Made by a program: the position numbers and the translations under genes. Positions 36,588 to 46,262 of a DNA stretch of 64,000 nucleotides are shown piece after piece. The notes under the pieces were generated by a model. That model was not told where the DNA came from and did not search any database. It saw only the letters and a list, made by a program, of their open reading frames with translations. The DNA is taken from NCBI GenBank assembly GCA_020161615.1, contig JAIUPD010000003.1:186001-250000 (forward strand). The letters run 5' to 3'. Origin of the DNA: Pseudomonadota bacterium (lineage in GTDB: Bacteria; Pseudomonadota; Alphaproteobacteria; Rhodobacterales; Rhodobacteraceae). Within the stretch, counting starts at the first letter, position 1; every line of letters starts with the position of its first letter.

Positions 36588-37517
36588 ATGATCCCCGTCC
36601 TGACCCTGGAAGCGGTGGAGCCGCTGCTCGACTGGCTCGCCCTCTCCGATGCCCTGCTTGACGGTCACCGAAACGCCCCGCCGCAGATCGAGGATGTGCT
36701 GCTGTCGCGCCAGGACGACCGGCTGCTCTCGCGCAGTGCCTGGATCGACGGCATGGGGTTGGGGGTGAAATCGGTTTCGGTCTTCCCCGGCAATGCGGCG
36801 CAAGGCCGGCCCAGCGTGCAGGGCGCCATGCTGGTGTTCGACGACCGGACCGGTGCCATCGAGGCGGTGATCGACAACGCCTTGATCACCAAGTGGAAAA
36901 CCGCAGCCGACTCGCTGCTGGGGGCCCGCCTGCTGGCCCGCCCCGATGCCGCGAGCCTGCTGATCGTCGGTGCAGGCACCGTGGCCGGCACGCTGATCGA
37001 GGCCTATCGCGCCTGGAAACCGGGCATCGCCATCACCCTCTGGGCCCGCCGGACCGAGGCGGCAGAGGCCCTCGCCGCCCGCTATCCCGGTGTCGGCGTG
37101 GCACGCGACCTGCAGGCGGCGGTCGCCGGGGCCGATATCGTCAGCACCTGCACCATGGCCAAGGCGCCGGTGGTCCAAGGTGCCTGGCTGCGCCCGGGTC
37201 AGCATCTGGACCTGATCGGCGCCTATACGCCCGAGATGCGCGAGGTCGACGACGCCGCGCTCGGCCGGGGCCGGATCTTCGTTGACAGCCGCGCCACGAC
37301 CCTTCCCCATATCGGCGAGCTCATGATCCCGCTGGCCAATGGCACGATCACGGAGGCCGATATCCTGGGCGATCTGCGCGACTTCGCCGCCGGACGGGTG
37401 GCCCCGCGCGGGCCGGGGGACATCACGATTTTCAAGAACGGTGGCGGGGCGCATCTGGACCTGATGACGGCGCGCTATATCATGGAGAGATGGCACGCCT
37501 CACGCCCGCAGCGCTGA
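36588..37517 (+). CDS. ornithine cyclodeaminase / mu-crystallin family protein
   Basis: A 309-residue NAD(P)-binding protein: GLGVKSVSVFPGN (substrate loop), LLGARLLARPDAASLLIVGAG with the Rossmann GAGTVAG, and AGADIVSTCTMAKAPV. Members include ornithine cyclodeaminase, alanine dehydrogenase and ketimine or delta-1-pyrroline-2-carboxylate reductases, which cannot be separated by eye. AAGGAGAG precedes ATG 36588. Stands alone on the strand, with a palindromic operator upstream. Confidence 0.85.
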   Translation: MIPVLTLEAVEPLLDWLALSDALLDGHRNAPPQIEDVLLSRQDDRLLSRSAWIDGMGLGVKSVSVFPGNAAQGRPSVQGAMLVFDDRTGAIEAVIDNALITKWKTAADSLLGARLLARPDAASLLIVGAGTVAGTLIEAYRAWKPGIAITLWARRTEAAEALAARYPGVGVARDLQAAVAGADIVSTCTMAKAPVVQGAWLRPGQHLDLIGAYTPEMREVDDAALGRGRIFVDSRATTLPHIGELMIPLANGTITEADILGDLRDFAAGRVAPRGPGDITIFKNGGGAHLDLMTARYIMERWHASRPQR

Positions 37518-37609
37518 GGCCCATGAATACCCCGAGTCCGGGGCGTTGGAGCGCAAAATATGCGGCGTAACCGCCTTGAAATTCGCCGGAACAACGGTAT
37601 TCAGGGACC

Positions 37610-38488
37610 ATGACCGAAAATAATGGTAAACGCGCAGAGAAATCTGGAGCCGGCACCTGGCGCGACTGGGTCCATTCCGCGCTTCGTGAAGTGCAGGACA
37701 CGCTGCGGCGGCCCCTTTATTGGGCGATTGTTGCCACCGCCGTGACCCTGACGGTGGTTGCCGGTCCCTTCGGCACGCTGGACGGCATGACCATGCCCGT
37801 TCGGGCGTTCTTCTGGGGCGTCGGGATCCCGGTCACCGGCCTGGTGATGACGGTTCTGATCGTCGGCTCGCGCCATTTCAACGCCGATCGCCGCTATCCC
37901 TGGACTCTGGTATCCATCGCGGCGGCGCTGATCGGCGTGCCGCCGACCTTTGCCCTGTTCTACGGGTTGGTAAGCGCCGTTTCGCCCTATGGTCCGCCGC
38001 GCTATCCGCTGCGCCTGCTGACGGAATTAACCACGATTCTGGTGCTGATCAGCATTGTCGGCAATGCCCGGATCTACCTGCGCCGTACTCCGGCCGCCAC
38101 CGCCGCAGAGCCCGCGCCAGCCCCGGCCCCTATGCCCGTCGATGCCGGCCCCGCGCTGCCCCTGTTGCTGGAGAAGCTGCCCGACGAGCTGGGGCAGGAA
38201 CTCGTCTGCCTGCGCGCGCAGGACCATTATGTCGAGGCCGTCACGCCCCTGGGCCGCGCCACGATCCTCATGCGCCTCTCGGATGCCGAGCGCGATCTGG
38301 CGGGGTTCGACGGGCTGCGGGTGCATCGGTCGTGGTGGGTCAACCTCGACCATGTGGTGAGCCTGGCCCGAACCGAGGCCGGGGGGATGGAGTTGACCAC
38401 CTCGACCGGGATCACGATTCCCGTGGCGCGAGGGCAGCGCGCCACGGTCAAGGCGGCGCTCGACCAGCGCCGGGAAGCGGCGGAATAG
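37610..38488 (+). CDS. membrane-bound LytTR DNA-binding protein
   Basis: A 292-residue protein with four membrane helices (about residues 37-52, 66-86, 98-121, 137-152), a Pro/Ala linker, then a C-terminal LytTR domain (ELVCLRAQDHYVEAVTPLGR, MRLSDAERDLAGFDGLRVHRSWWVN, in part). LytTR domains bind DNA through beta strands, so this is a one-component sensor-regulator held in the membrane. No partner kinase is adjacent. AGGGA before ATG. Its stop abuts the stop of the convergent dehydrogenase gene. Confidence 0.88.
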   Translation: MTENNGKRAEKSGAGTWRDWVHSALREVQDTLRRPLYWAIVATAVTLTVVAGPFGTLDGMTMPVRAFFWGVGIPVTGLVMTVLIVGSRHFNADRRYPWTLVSIAAALIGVPPTFALFYGLVSAVSPYGPPRYPLRLLTELTTILVLISIVGNARIYLRRTPAATAAEPAPAPAPMPVDAGPALPLLLEKLPDELGQELVCLRAQDHYVEAVTPLGRATILMRLSDAERDLAGFDGLRVHRSWWVNLDHVVSLARTEAGGMELTTSTGITIPVARGQRATVKAALDQRREAAE

Positions 38489-39388
38489 CTATTCCAGCCG
38501 CGCCGGGAAGCCCTCGGCCCTGAGATCGGTGCCCAGAAGATCCTCCAGCAGCTTGACGATCTGCGTCGATTGCGCCGCTCCGCCAAAGGCCGCGCGGCCC
38601 TTGAGGAAGGTCTGTTCGGTCATCGAGGCCAGATCCAGCGGCACCCCGAATTCGCGCCCGAAGCGCATGGCAAAGCCCAGATCCTTGAGCGCAAGGTCCA
38701 TGGTGAAGGCGATGTCGTAGCTGCCGTTGAGGATCAGCTGGCCCTCGGTTTCGTGCACGAAGGAACTGCCCGAGGAGGCGGCGATCGCCTCCCAGGCCGT
38801 CTTCAGGTCCAGGCCGCCGCGCTTGGCCAGCATCAGCGCCTCGCCATCGGCGACGAGGTGGATGAAGGCCAGCATGTTGGTGATGACCTTGATCAGCGCG
38901 GCCGAGCCCAGCGGCCCCATGTGAAAGATCCGCCCGCCCATCGCCTCGAGCGCGGGGCGGTGACGCTCGACCAGCGCCGCCTCGCCCCCGGCCAGCACGG
39001 TGATCTTGCCCTGCGCCGCCAGATGCACGCCGCCGGTGACCGGACATTCCAGGACGCCCACGCCCTGCGCCTCGGCCGTCGCGGCGAGGCGCAGCATCTC
39101 GGCCCGGCCCAGCGTCGACATCTCGATCCAGTCGGCGCCGGGCTTCATCACCGGCAGGATCTGGGCCAGCACCGCCTCGCTGACCGCAGGGGAAGGCAGG
39201 CAGGTGACGACCGCATCGGCCTCGGCCGCGGCTTCGGCGGCGACATCGGCCCAATCGGCCCCCAGCGCGTCGAACCGGGGTCTCAGCCCCGGGTCGCGGT
39301 CATGCACGACCAGCGGAAACCCCGCCTTGGCCAGCGACGCCGCCAGATGTCCGCCGAGATTTCCCAATCCGATATAGGCATAGCGCAT
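38489..39388 (-). CDS. 3-hydroxyisobutyrate dehydrogenase-type NAD(P) oxidoreductase
   Basis: About 299 residues of the beta-hydroxyacid dehydrogenase family: N-terminal Rossmann [18 protein letters not shown], substrate loop [13 protein letters not shown], and the catalytic Lys region [15 protein letters not shown]. Likely oxidises or reduces a small 3-hydroxyacid or an aldehyde such as tartronate semialdehyde; the substrate is not resolvable. ATG 39388 is favoured because GGAGG lies at a normal distance; GTG 39391 is one codon upstream. Confidence 0.85.
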   Translation of the reverse strand: MRYAYIGLGNLGGHLAASLAKAGFPLVVHDRDPGLRPRFDALGADWADVAAEAAAEADAVVTCLPSPAVSEAVLAQILPVMKPGADWIEMSTLGRAEMLRLAATAEAQGVGVLECPVTGGVHLAAQGKITVLAGGEAALVERHRPALEAMGGRIFHMGPLGSAALIKVITNMLAFIHLVADGEALMLAKRGGLDLKTAWEAIAASSGSSFVHETEGQLILNGSYDIAFTMDLALKDLGFAMRFGREFGVPLDLASMTEQTFLKGRAAFGGAAQSTQIVKLLEDLLGTDLRAEGFPARLE

Positions 39389-39486
39389 CACGGCCCTCCC
39401 CTGCCCTGTCCGGTCCCCAGCCTGTCACGCGCGGTGCGCCGACAGCGCGTCCGAAACCGACCTCTCAGGTCGCAGGCCAGCCAGGC

Positions 39487-39930
39487 TCAGGGCGCGCGGT
39501 TGCGGTCCTCGCCGACCAGGGCACGGGCTTGCAGCGGCTGGGTGGGCGCCATGAGGCAATCGCCATAGACCCCGGCCCAATCGCTGGGGAAATCCGGGCT
39601 GACGAAGGTCACCAGCGCGCTGCCCCAATAGGGCGTCTTGCTGCCGTCCAGCGGATCGAGCATCTCGGTGGCACAAGGCGTCTCGCCCTCGCTCGAGAGC
39701 CAGATCGCCTGATAGCTGCCGCGCCCGCCCAGCATGTCGCGGCCGAGGCCCGGCACGATCAACCGGGTCACTGGCCCCCCTTCCCCCTCGCCCTGGTAGA
39801 GGCGCAGCACCGCATCGGGGCCGCGGGTTTCCTCCCAGGTGGCGTAGCCAAGGTTCGTCTCCCAGGCCTCGTCGGCCAGGACGGGGGTCGGGCTGAGCAT
39901 CAGGGCCAGCGGCAGGGCAAAGCATCGCAT
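39487..39930 (-). CDS. secreted protein of unknown function
   Basis: A 147-residue protein with a clear signal peptide ([19 protein letters not shown], cut after VLA) and a mature domain with two Cys (ETPCATEML and GDCLMAP) that could form a disulfide. No family is recognised. GGAGGATCC precedes the ATG. It diverges from surE across a 162-bp gap in which I see no obvious regulatory motif. Confidence 0.65.
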   Translation of the reverse strand: MRCFALPLALMLSPTPVLADEAWETNLGYATWEETRGPDAVLRLYQGEGEGGPVTRLIVPGLGRDMLGGRGSYQAIWLSSEGETPCATEMLDPLDGSKTPYWGSALVTFVSPDFPSDWAGVYGDCLMAPTQPLQARALVGEDRNRAP

Positions 39931-40092
39931 CGGATCCTCCCGGTTCTTCGGGACGCGAGTGTGGCACGCAATCCCCGCCCCCGGGCCGCAAATGCGCGTG
40001 ACAGCAGGCAGAAAGGCCGTGAAGACGCCCCCCGCGCTTGCCGCCCGTGCGCCGCTGGACTAAGCAGAGGCGACAGACAGGAAAGGCCCGAC

Positions 40093-40881
40093 ATGCGCAT
40101 TCTCGTGACCAATGACGACGGTATCAACGCGCCGGGCTTGAAGGTGATCGAAGCCATCGCCGCCGAGATTGCCGGACCCGAGGGCGAGGTCTGGGTCGTG
40201 GCCCCGGCCTTCGAGCAATCGGGCGTCGGCCACAAGATCAGCTACACCCATCCGATGATGATCATGGAACTGGCGCCGCGCCGCTTCGCCACCGAAGGCA
40301 GCCCCGCGGATTGCGTGCTGGCCGGGCTTTACGAGGTGCTGGACGGGGCGCGGCCGGATCTGGTGCTCTCGGGTGTGAACCGGGGCAACAATTCGGCCGA
40401 GAACACGCTCTATTCTGGCACCATCGGCGGGGCGATGGAAGCCGCCCTGCAGGGGATGAAGGCGATTGCCCTCTCGCAATACATCGGCCCCCGCAGCGCC
40501 GACATGGAGGGCGGGCTGTTCGAACCCGCCGTCCTGCACGGCACGAAGGTGGTGCGCGACCTGCTGGAACGCGGCCTTTGGGACGAACAGGATTACCGCC
40601 TGTTCTACAACGTGAATTTCCCGGCCGTCCCCGCCGATGAGGTCAAGGGCGTCAAGGTCGCGGCGCAGGGTTTCCGCCGCCACACCTCGTTCGGGGTCGA
40701 GCCGCATATCTCCCCCTCGGGGCGCAAGTTCCTGTGGATCAAGGGCGGCCCGCAGGGCGTGCCGACGCTGCCCGGCACCGATGCGGCGGCCAACCTCGAC
40801 GGCTGGATCTCGGTCACGCCGATGCGCTGCGACCTGACCGCGCACGAAAGCCTCGCCACGCTGCGCGAGCGGCTCGAATGA
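40093..40881 (+). CDS. surE: 5'/3'-nucleotidase SurE
   Basis: A 262-residue metal-dependent nucleoside monophosphate phosphatase. The N-terminal [14 protein letters not shown] holds the metal-binding Asp pair; [35 protein letters not shown] (in part) and NVNFP follow. ACAGGAAAGG precedes ATG 40093. Its stop overlaps the pcm start (ATGA). With pcm and the LytM factor it forms the conserved surE-pcm-nlpD group, linked to repair and stationary-phase survival in other proteobacteria. Confidence 0.96.
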   Translation: MRILVTNDDGINAPGLKVIEAIAAEIAGPEGEVWVVAPAFEQSGVGHKISYTHPMMIMELAPRRFATEGSPADCVLAGLYEVLDGARPDLVLSGVNRGNNSAENTLYSGTIGGAMEAALQGMKAIALSQYIGPRSADMEGGLFEPAVLHGTKVVRDLLERGLWDEQDYRLFYNVNFPAVPADEVKGVKVAAQGFRRHTSFGVEPHISPSGRKFLWIKGGPQGVPTLPGTDAAANLDGWISVTPMRCDLTAHESLATLRERLE

Positions 40882-41525
40882 CCGACGCCGAGCGCGCCCA
40901 GAACGTGATGCGCCTGATCCTGACCCTGCGTTCGCGCGGGGTCACCGATCCGGCCATCCTGCGCGCTTTCGAGACCATCGACCGCGGCCTTTTCGTCACC
41001 GGCATCTTCGCCGACCGGGCCTATGAGGACACGCCGCTGCCCATCGGCTGCGGCCAGACCATCAGCCAGCCCTCGGTCGTGGCGCTGATGACCGAGGCGC
41101 TGGAGGTCACGCCCCGCGACAAGGTGCTGGAGGTCGGCACCGGCTCGGGCTATCAGGCCGCGATCCTGAGCCGGCTGGCGCGGCGGGTCTATACCGTGGA
41201 ACGCCACCGCCCGCTGATCGCCGAGGCCCGGGCGCTGTTCGCCCGGCTCGACCTGCACAACATCACCGCCATCGCCACGGATGGCAGTTTCGGCCTGCCC
41301 GATCAGGCGCCCTTCGACCGCATCATCGTGACGGCCGCGGCCGAGGACCCCCCCGGCCCCCTGCTGGCGCAGCTGCGCCCGGGCGGGATCATGGTCGTGC
41401 CCGTGGGCCAGACCGACACGGTGCAGAGCCTCATCAAGGTGCGCAAGACCGAGCAGGGCTACGATTACGAAGAGCTGCGGCCGGTGCGATTCGTGCCGCT
41501 GCTCGAAGGGATGGCGCGGGATTGA
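40878..41525 (+). CDS. pcm: protein-L-isoaspartate O-methyltransferase
   Basis: A 215-residue SAM enzyme that starts repair of L-isoaspartyl residues in aged proteins. Motifs: [20 protein letters not shown] (substrate site), [15 protein letters not shown] (SAM motif I), [10 protein letters not shown] and [12 protein letters not shown]. Translationally coupled to surE by the ATGA overlap. Normal length. Confidence 0.96.
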   Translation: MTDAERAQNVMRLILTLRSRGVTDPAILRAFETIDRGLFVTGIFADRAYEDTPLPIGCGQTISQPSVVALMTEALEVTPRDKVLEVGTGSGYQAAILSRLARRVYTVERHRPLIAEARALFARLDLHNITAIATDGSFGLPDQAPFDRIIVTAAAEDPPGPLLAQLRPGGIMVVPVGQTDTVQSLIKVRKTEQGYDYEELRPVRFVPLLEGMARD

Positions 41526-41557
41526 CGGGCTGGACCTCGCGTCCGATGCGCGGAAAT

Positions 41558-41600
41558 CCACAACACGTTGTGGTGATGGGGTGTATTACCCCTTGTTTTT
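41558..41600 (+). terminator. two small hairpins and a T-run after pcm
   Basis: CCACAAC/GTTGTGG (41558-41573), then GGGGT-GTATT-ACCCC (41578-41592) followed by TTGTTTTTC. A weak intrinsic terminator or attenuator before the nlpD-like gene. Confidence 0.45.
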
Positions 41601-41674
41601 CGGTATAGATGTCACAAGGCCCGCGCGGTGCCGGTTCACCGGCCAATGACGGGCTATGAACGGGCGGAAATGGC

Positions 41675-42871
41675 GTGGACGGAATGAGCAGACAGCATTT
41701 GGCGATACGGGAAACCAACCGCGGCTTGCGGCTGACGACACTGGCGGTCCTGGCGGGGCTGAGCGTCGCGGGCTGCAGCAACGTGAACGATCTGGACTGG
41801 GACCTGCGGCCGTCCGAGCGCTTCTCGACCACGGATGCGGCGCGCAACACCACCGGCTCGCGCCCGGCGCCCGATGCGCGCGGTGTCATCTCGTACCCCG
41901 GCTATCAGGTCGTGGTCGCCCAGCGGGGCGAGCGGGTCGCGGATATCGCCGCGCGCCTCGGCCTCGACGCCACGGCGCTGGCCAACCACAACGCCATCGC
42001 CCCCGACACGACGCTGCGCGGCGGCGAGTTGCTGGTGCTGCCCTCGCGGGTGGGCGACGGCTCGGTCAGCACGCCGATCACCGCCACGCCGCTCGGCCCG
42101 GCAACGCCCGGGGTGGCCGAGCCGCTGCGCCATACCGTCGAACGGGGTGAGACTGCCTTCACCATCGCCCGGCTTTACAACGTCTCGCCGCGCTCCATCG
42201 CCGAATGGAACGGGCTCCCGGCCGACATGAGCGTGCGCGAGGGCCAGATCCTGGTGATTCCGGTGCCGCAATCGATCACTGCCGCGGCCGCGGGCGACCC
42301 GCTGAACGCGACCGGGCTTGCGGCGCCCACGGTGCCGGTGCCCGCCGCGCTGCCCGCCGCCGAGACGACGACCGCCACCACCCAGCCCGGCCAGGGTTCG
42401 CCCACGCCGGTGCCGCCCTCCGCCTCGACACCGCTGCCGCAGAGCAACCCGGCCCCCGCCGGGCAGGGCGCGACCCAACCCGCGGCGCCGGTGGCGGACA
42501 TGGCCAGCCAGCGCACCCAGGGCCCGCGTCTGGGCATGCCGGTGCAGGGGCGCATCATCCGCGCCTATGCCCAGGGCCGCAACGATGGCGTCGGCATCGG
42601 CGCCCCGGCGGGGACCGAGGTCCATGCCGCCGCCGCGGGGACGGTCGCGGCGATCACCCAGGACACCGACCAGGTGCCGATCATGGTGATCCGCCACGAG
42701 AACAACCTGCTGACGGTCTATGCCAATATCGACGGAATCCGCGTCGCCCGCGGCGACCGGGTGACGCGCGGACAGGCCATCGCCACGGTGCGCTCGGGCG
42801 ATCCGTCCTTCCTGCATTTCGAGGTCCGCGAGGGCTTTGAGAGCGTGGATCCGATGCCCTACCTGCAGTAA
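41675..42871 (+). CDS. nlpD: NlpD-like LysM/LytM lipoprotein
   Basis: About 395-398 residues: a signal with lipobox (LSVAGC), two LysM peptidoglycan-binding motifs (YQVVVAQRGERVADIAARLG and HTVERGETAFTIARLYNVSP), a Pro/Ala/Thr linker of about 100 residues and a C-terminal LytM/M23 domain. The M23 domain is degenerate: the usual H-x-G-x-D is replaced by GRNDGVGIGAP and YAH by YAN, while LHFEV keeps its His. A loss of hydrolase activity fits NlpD/EnvC factors that activate amidases during cell separation. GTG 41675 or ATG 41684 may be the start. Downstream of surE-pcm. Confidence 0.88.
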   Translation: MDGMSRQHLAIRETNRGLRLTTLAVLAGLSVAGCSNVNDLDWDLRPSERFSTTDAARNTTGSRPAPDARGVISYPGYQVVVAQRGERVADIAARLGLDATALANHNAIAPDTTLRGGELLVLPSRVGDGSVSTPITATPLGPATPGVAEPLRHTVERGETAFTIARLYNVSPRSIAEWNGLPADMSVREGQILVIPVPQSITAAAAGDPLNATGLAAPTVPVPAALPAAETTTATTQPGQGSPTPVPPSASTPLPQSNPAPAGQGATQPAAPVADMASQRTQGPRLGMPVQGRIIRAYAQGRNDGVGIGAPAGTEVHAAAAGTVAAITQDTDQVPIMVIRHENNLLTVYANIDGIRVARGDRVTRGQAIATVRSGDPSFLHFEVREGFESVDPMPYLQ

Positions 42872-42922
42872 GCGGAAGGGATTGTGGTTTCGCCCTGGGA
42901 CCTGGGCCTGCGGGCCACCGAG

Positions 42923-42996
42923 GCGGGGGGCCAGCCCCCCGCCCCCCCCAGCCAAAGGGGGTTTTCCACCCCCTTTGGAAACCCCTTGGAAACCCC
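42923..42996 (-). repeat. dispersed palindromic element, copy 2
   Basis: Reverse orientation of the element at 23250-23314: GCGGGGGG-CCAG-CCCCCCGC (42923-42942), then an 11-bp hairpin CCAAAGGGGGT-TTTCC-ACCCCCTTTGG (42952-42978), then AAACCCC repeats. It lies just after the nlpD-like stop. Confidence 0.75.
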
Positions 42997-43306
42997 AGGG
43001 ACAACTCCAGAACAAAGAGTCGGGTGGTGCCTGCGTGTATGAGGTGCGGATCTTCGCGGGGGCGCTGGTTGATTCGGCCGTCGGGATCTGGCCACCCTCG
43101 GGGGAAACGAAGGCGTGTATCGAGCGACCAAGGACGTATCGAGCCTCGCGTAACTCTGGGGCGGGTGGCGGGGCGACCGCCCGCGCCGCCAGGCAGGACT
43201 GGCGTCCTGCCAGGTGGCACCGACACTCGAGGGCGCCACATTGGACACAAACGCGCCAAGCCCCCTCGCGCACGAGGCGATGCCGTCGCACGGCCGTCGG
43301 CAAGCG
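42997..43306. other. gene-free flank of the decayed insertion sequence
   Basis: No supported gene. It contains a hairpin GGCAGGAC-TGGC-GTCCTGCC (43192-43211). No clear terminal inverted repeat of an insertion sequence was found here. Confidence 0.4.
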
Positions 43307-44045
43307 TTACCTCCGGGCAGCGGCCTTGCGAAGTCGCGGTAACAGTCGTGCTGATGCCAGAAACACTGCTGCCGGATAAAAGCGGACCGTCTGTTCCAAG
43401 GTGTCGCAACCTTTGCCAGTATTCAGGCCTATTGACGAAGCGCTCGACAAGAATGCGCTGGCGATAGAGCGCGGCATCTTCCGGACGCAAAACCTCGCGG
43501 GTCGAGGTGAAGCTGCGCCCTGCGCCACAATCGCGTCGATGATGGCCCCTGCATTCTGGGCTCGATCCGTGACTTCCGCCACGGATACCGGACGGGTAGC
43601 CAGAAAATCGGCTGTCGCCGCCTCGCCAGAGACCTGTTCCACGTCTGGGTACTCGCCGACCCGAGGCCGCGGTATTCGATCATGGCGTCGAACCTGGGAC
43701 TTGATCTAGCCGCGAGCGACCGACGACATGATCATCGCCCGTTTTCGTCCCCAAGCGGTGTGCCCGGTGGTGCGGGTGACCGACCTCTCGACAAGCCGCA
43801 GCCCGTCCGACAATCACTCAGAAACGGTCTCATTCACTGACTGCTAGATGTCGATCCTAAGTCACGCTGAAGCGCCCGCAGATCGACAGGCGGCGGGTCC
43901 AGTTCCCGGGCAGATCAACCTCAGGCAAACCGTGTTCGGCAACCGAAGCGATCCTGTTGGGCGCCGGCCGGTCGTCCATTCGGGCCATCCGGCGCGGCTC
44001 GTCGGGCAGCAGCAACCGGATCAGATCCTCTTCGACTTCGCGTCG
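43307..44045 (-). pseudogene. decayed IS5-type transposase
   Basis: Fragments of one transposase in the right order but in different frames on the minus strand. The N-terminal part (about 44038-43870) reads VEEDLIRLLLPDEPRRMARM-DDRP then VDLPGNWTRR, like the IS5 family start (IEPLLPxKPRG.PRVDDRRVLNGI, PWRDLPE). The middle (about 43580-43530) reads VTDRAQNAGAIIDAIVAQGA. Near the end come ALYRQRILVERFVN and YWQRL, and after a frame change TLEQTVRFYPAAVFLASARLL. Stops and frameshifts rule out a working enzyme. Terminal repeats and target duplication were not identified. Confidence 0.75.
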
Positions 44046-44225
44046 TCGAAGCGCACCCTGCTGCCTTCCATCCAGGGAAGCGGCGCACCGATTTTCGGGC
44101 CAGAACCCGCGTCGCGAGCGCAGAACGCAGGCCTAGTCGCTTTCCGTCCGGCGTCGGTCGCCCTGCCCTCTTCCCCCTGCCGTCCCACCGGCTATGGTGC
44201 GCGGGACTAGGGACAGGACGGTACC
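44046..44225. other. gap between the transposase remnant and the RACo-like gene
   Basis: No gene supported. It should carry the promoter of the next gene; GGACAGGACGG near 44213-44223 may serve as its ribosome site. Confidence 0.35.
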
Positions 44226-46259
44226 ATGGCAGGCGACGCGCTGGTGATCTTTACGCCCTCGGGCAAGCGGGGGCGTTTTGCGCCGGGCACGCCGGTGCTG
44301 ACGGCGGCGCGGCAATTGGGGGTGGACCTCGATTCGGTCTGCGGCGGGCGGGGCATCTGTTCGAAATGTCAGGTCAGTCCCGGCGTCGGCGCCTTCCCCA
44401 AACATGGCGTGACCGTGGCGCCCGAGGCGCTGTCCGAATGGAACGCGGTCGAGCAGCGCTACAAGGACAAGCGTGGCATGATCGACGGGCGGCGGCTGGG
44501 CTGCCAGGCCAAGATCATGGGCGATGTGGTGATCGACGTGCCGCCCGAAAGCCAGCTGCACCGGCAGGTGGTCCGCAAGGCCGCGAGCGCGCGGGCTGTC
44601 GCCATGGACCCGGCGACGCGGCTGTTCTACGTCGAGGTGGCCGAGCCCGACATGCACGAGCCCTCGGGCGATCTGGAGCGGCTGGCGCAGGCTTTGGCCG
44701 AGCAATGGCAGATCGCCGGGGTCGAGGCCGGACCGGCCGTCCTGCGCAAGCTGCAGGGCGTGCTGCGCAAGGGCAATTGGGGGGTCACGGCGGCGGTCTT
44801 CCGCGACCATCACGGCGGGGCGCCGCGGCTGCTCGACGTGTTCCCCGGGCTCTATGAAGGGGCGCTGGCGGGGCTGGCCATCGACCTCGGCTCGACCACC
44901 ATCGCCGCGCATCTGTGCGACCTGAGGACCGGCGAGGTTCTGGCCTCGGGCGGGATCATGAACCCGCAGATCCGCTTCGGCGAGGATCTGATGAGCCGCG
45001 TCTCCTATGCGATGATGAACCCGGGCGGCGATGTCGAGATGACCAGCGCGGTGCGCGAGGCGCTGGATGCGCTGGCGAAATCGGTGGCGGGCGAGGCGGG
45101 GATCGAGCCCTCGGCGATCATGGAGACGGTGGTCGTCTGCAACCCGGTCATGCATCACCTCTTCCTCGGCATCGACCCGGTGGAACTGGGACAGGCGCCC
45201 TTCGCGCTGGCGACCTCCTCGTCCCTGTCCTTGCCCGCCCGCGATCTGGGCCTGAAGGCGCTGAACGCCGAGGCCCGGCTCTATACCCTGCCCTGCATCG
45301 CCGGCCATGTCGGCGCCGATGCGGCGGCGGTCGCGCTGTCCGAGGCGCCGCAGGAAAAGGACGATTTGGTGCTGATCGTCGATGTGGGCACCAATGCCGA
45401 GATCCTGCTGGGCAACAGAACCCGGGTGCTGGCCTGTTCCTCGCCCACCGGCCCCGCTTTCGAGGGGGCGCAGATTTCCTCCGGCCAGCGGGCGGCGCCC
45501 GGGGCCATCGAGCGGATCGAGATCGACCCAGTGACGAAAGAGCCGCGCTTCCGGGTGATCGGCTCGGACCTCTGGTCGGACGATCCGGGCTTTGCAGAAG
45601 CCACCGCGCAGACCGGCGTGACCGGCATCTGCGGCTCGGGGATCATCGAGGCGGTGGCCGAAATGCGGATGGCGGGGATCGTCGATGCGGCGGGGCTGAT
45701 CGGCTCGCCCGAACAGACCGGCACCGCACGGTGTGAGGCCGAGGGGCGGACCCATGCCTATCTGATCCACGACGGCAGCGCCCAGAACGGGCCGCGCATC
45801 ACCGTGACGCAGGGCGACATCCGGGCGATTCAGCTGGCGAAATCGGCGCTTTACGCCGGCGCGCGCCTGCTCATGGATGAAATGGGCGTGGACCATGTGG
45901 ACCATGTGACGCTGGCGGGGGCCTTTGGCGCTCATATCAGTGCCAAGCATGCGATGGTCCTCGGCATGATCCCCGATTGCCCGCTGGAGAATGTGACCAG
46001 CGCCGGCAACGCGGCGGGCACGGGGGCGCGGATCGCGCTGTGCAACATCGCGGCGCGGGCGGCGATCGAGGCGCAGGTCAAGCGCATCCACAAGGTGGAA
46101 ACCGCCATCGAGCCGCGGTTTCAGGAGCATTTCGTCAATGCCTCGGCCCTGCCCCATGCGGTCGATCCCTTCCCGCATCTGGCCCAGATCGTGACCTTGC
46201 CGCAGGTCGTGCACAACACCGGCGGCGGGGGTGAGGGCGGGCGGCGCCGGCGGCGCTGA
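44226..46259 (+). CDS. RACo-like ASKHA ferredoxin protein (corrinoid reductive activator)
   Basis: A 677-residue protein. The N-terminal [2Fe-2S] ferredoxin domain has cysteines C39, C45, C48 (SVCGGRGICSKCQV) and C93 (LGCQAK). A linker domain and a C-terminal ASKHA ATPase (DUF4445) follow, with LAIDLGSTTIAAHL, VVCNPVMHHLFLGI, IVDVGTNAEI and GAFGAHI. Such proteins use ATP to re-reduce cob(II)alamin in corrinoid proteins of methyl-transfer systems (for example glycine betaine or methylamine demethylation). No methyltransferase or corrinoid protein is in the window, so the partner lies elsewhere or was lost. The C-terminus is Gly/Arg rich. Confidence 0.85.
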   Translation: MAGDALVIFTPSGKRGRFAPGTPVLTAARQLGVDLDSVCGGRGICSKCQVSPGVGAFPKHGVTVAPEALSEWNAVEQRYKDKRGMIDGRRLGCQAKIMGDVVIDVPPESQLHRQVVRKAASARAVAMDPATRLFYVEVAEPDMHEPSGDLERLAQALAEQWQIAGVEAGPAVLRKLQGVLRKGNWGVTAAVFRDHHGGAPRLLDVFPGLYEGALAGLAIDLGSTTIAAHLCDLRTGEVLASGGIMNPQIRFGEDLMSRVSYAMMNPGGDVEMTSAVREALDALAKSVAGEAGIEPSAIMETVVVCNPVMHHLFLGIDPVELGQAPFALATSSSLSLPARDLGLKALNAEARLYTLPCIAGHVGADAAAVALSEAPQEKDDLVLIVDVGTNAEILLGNRTRVLACSSPTGPAFEGAQISSGQRAAPGAIERIEIDPVTKEPRFRVIGSDLWSDDPGFAEATAQTGVTGICGSGIIEAVAEMRMAGIVDAAGLIGSPEQTGTARCEAEGRTHAYLIHDGSAQNGPRITVTQGDIRAIQLAKSALYAGARLLMDEMGVDHVDHVTLAGAFGAHISAKHAMVLGMIPDCPLENVTSAGNAAGTGARIALCNIAARAAIEAQVKRIHKVETAIEPRFQEHFVNASALPHAVDPFPHLAQIVTLPQVVHNTGGGGEGGRRRRR

Positions 46260-46262
46260 GGG

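Noticed and set aside
42681-43490. A single 269-codon minus-strand protein
   Set aside because: It runs from the transposase remnant through the palindromic repeat into the nlpD gene in antisense; only its first 30 or so codons resemble a transposase.
43848-44210. A 120-codon plus-strand gene
   Set aside because: It lies antisense to the N-terminal part of the transposase remnant and shows no family features or ribosome site.
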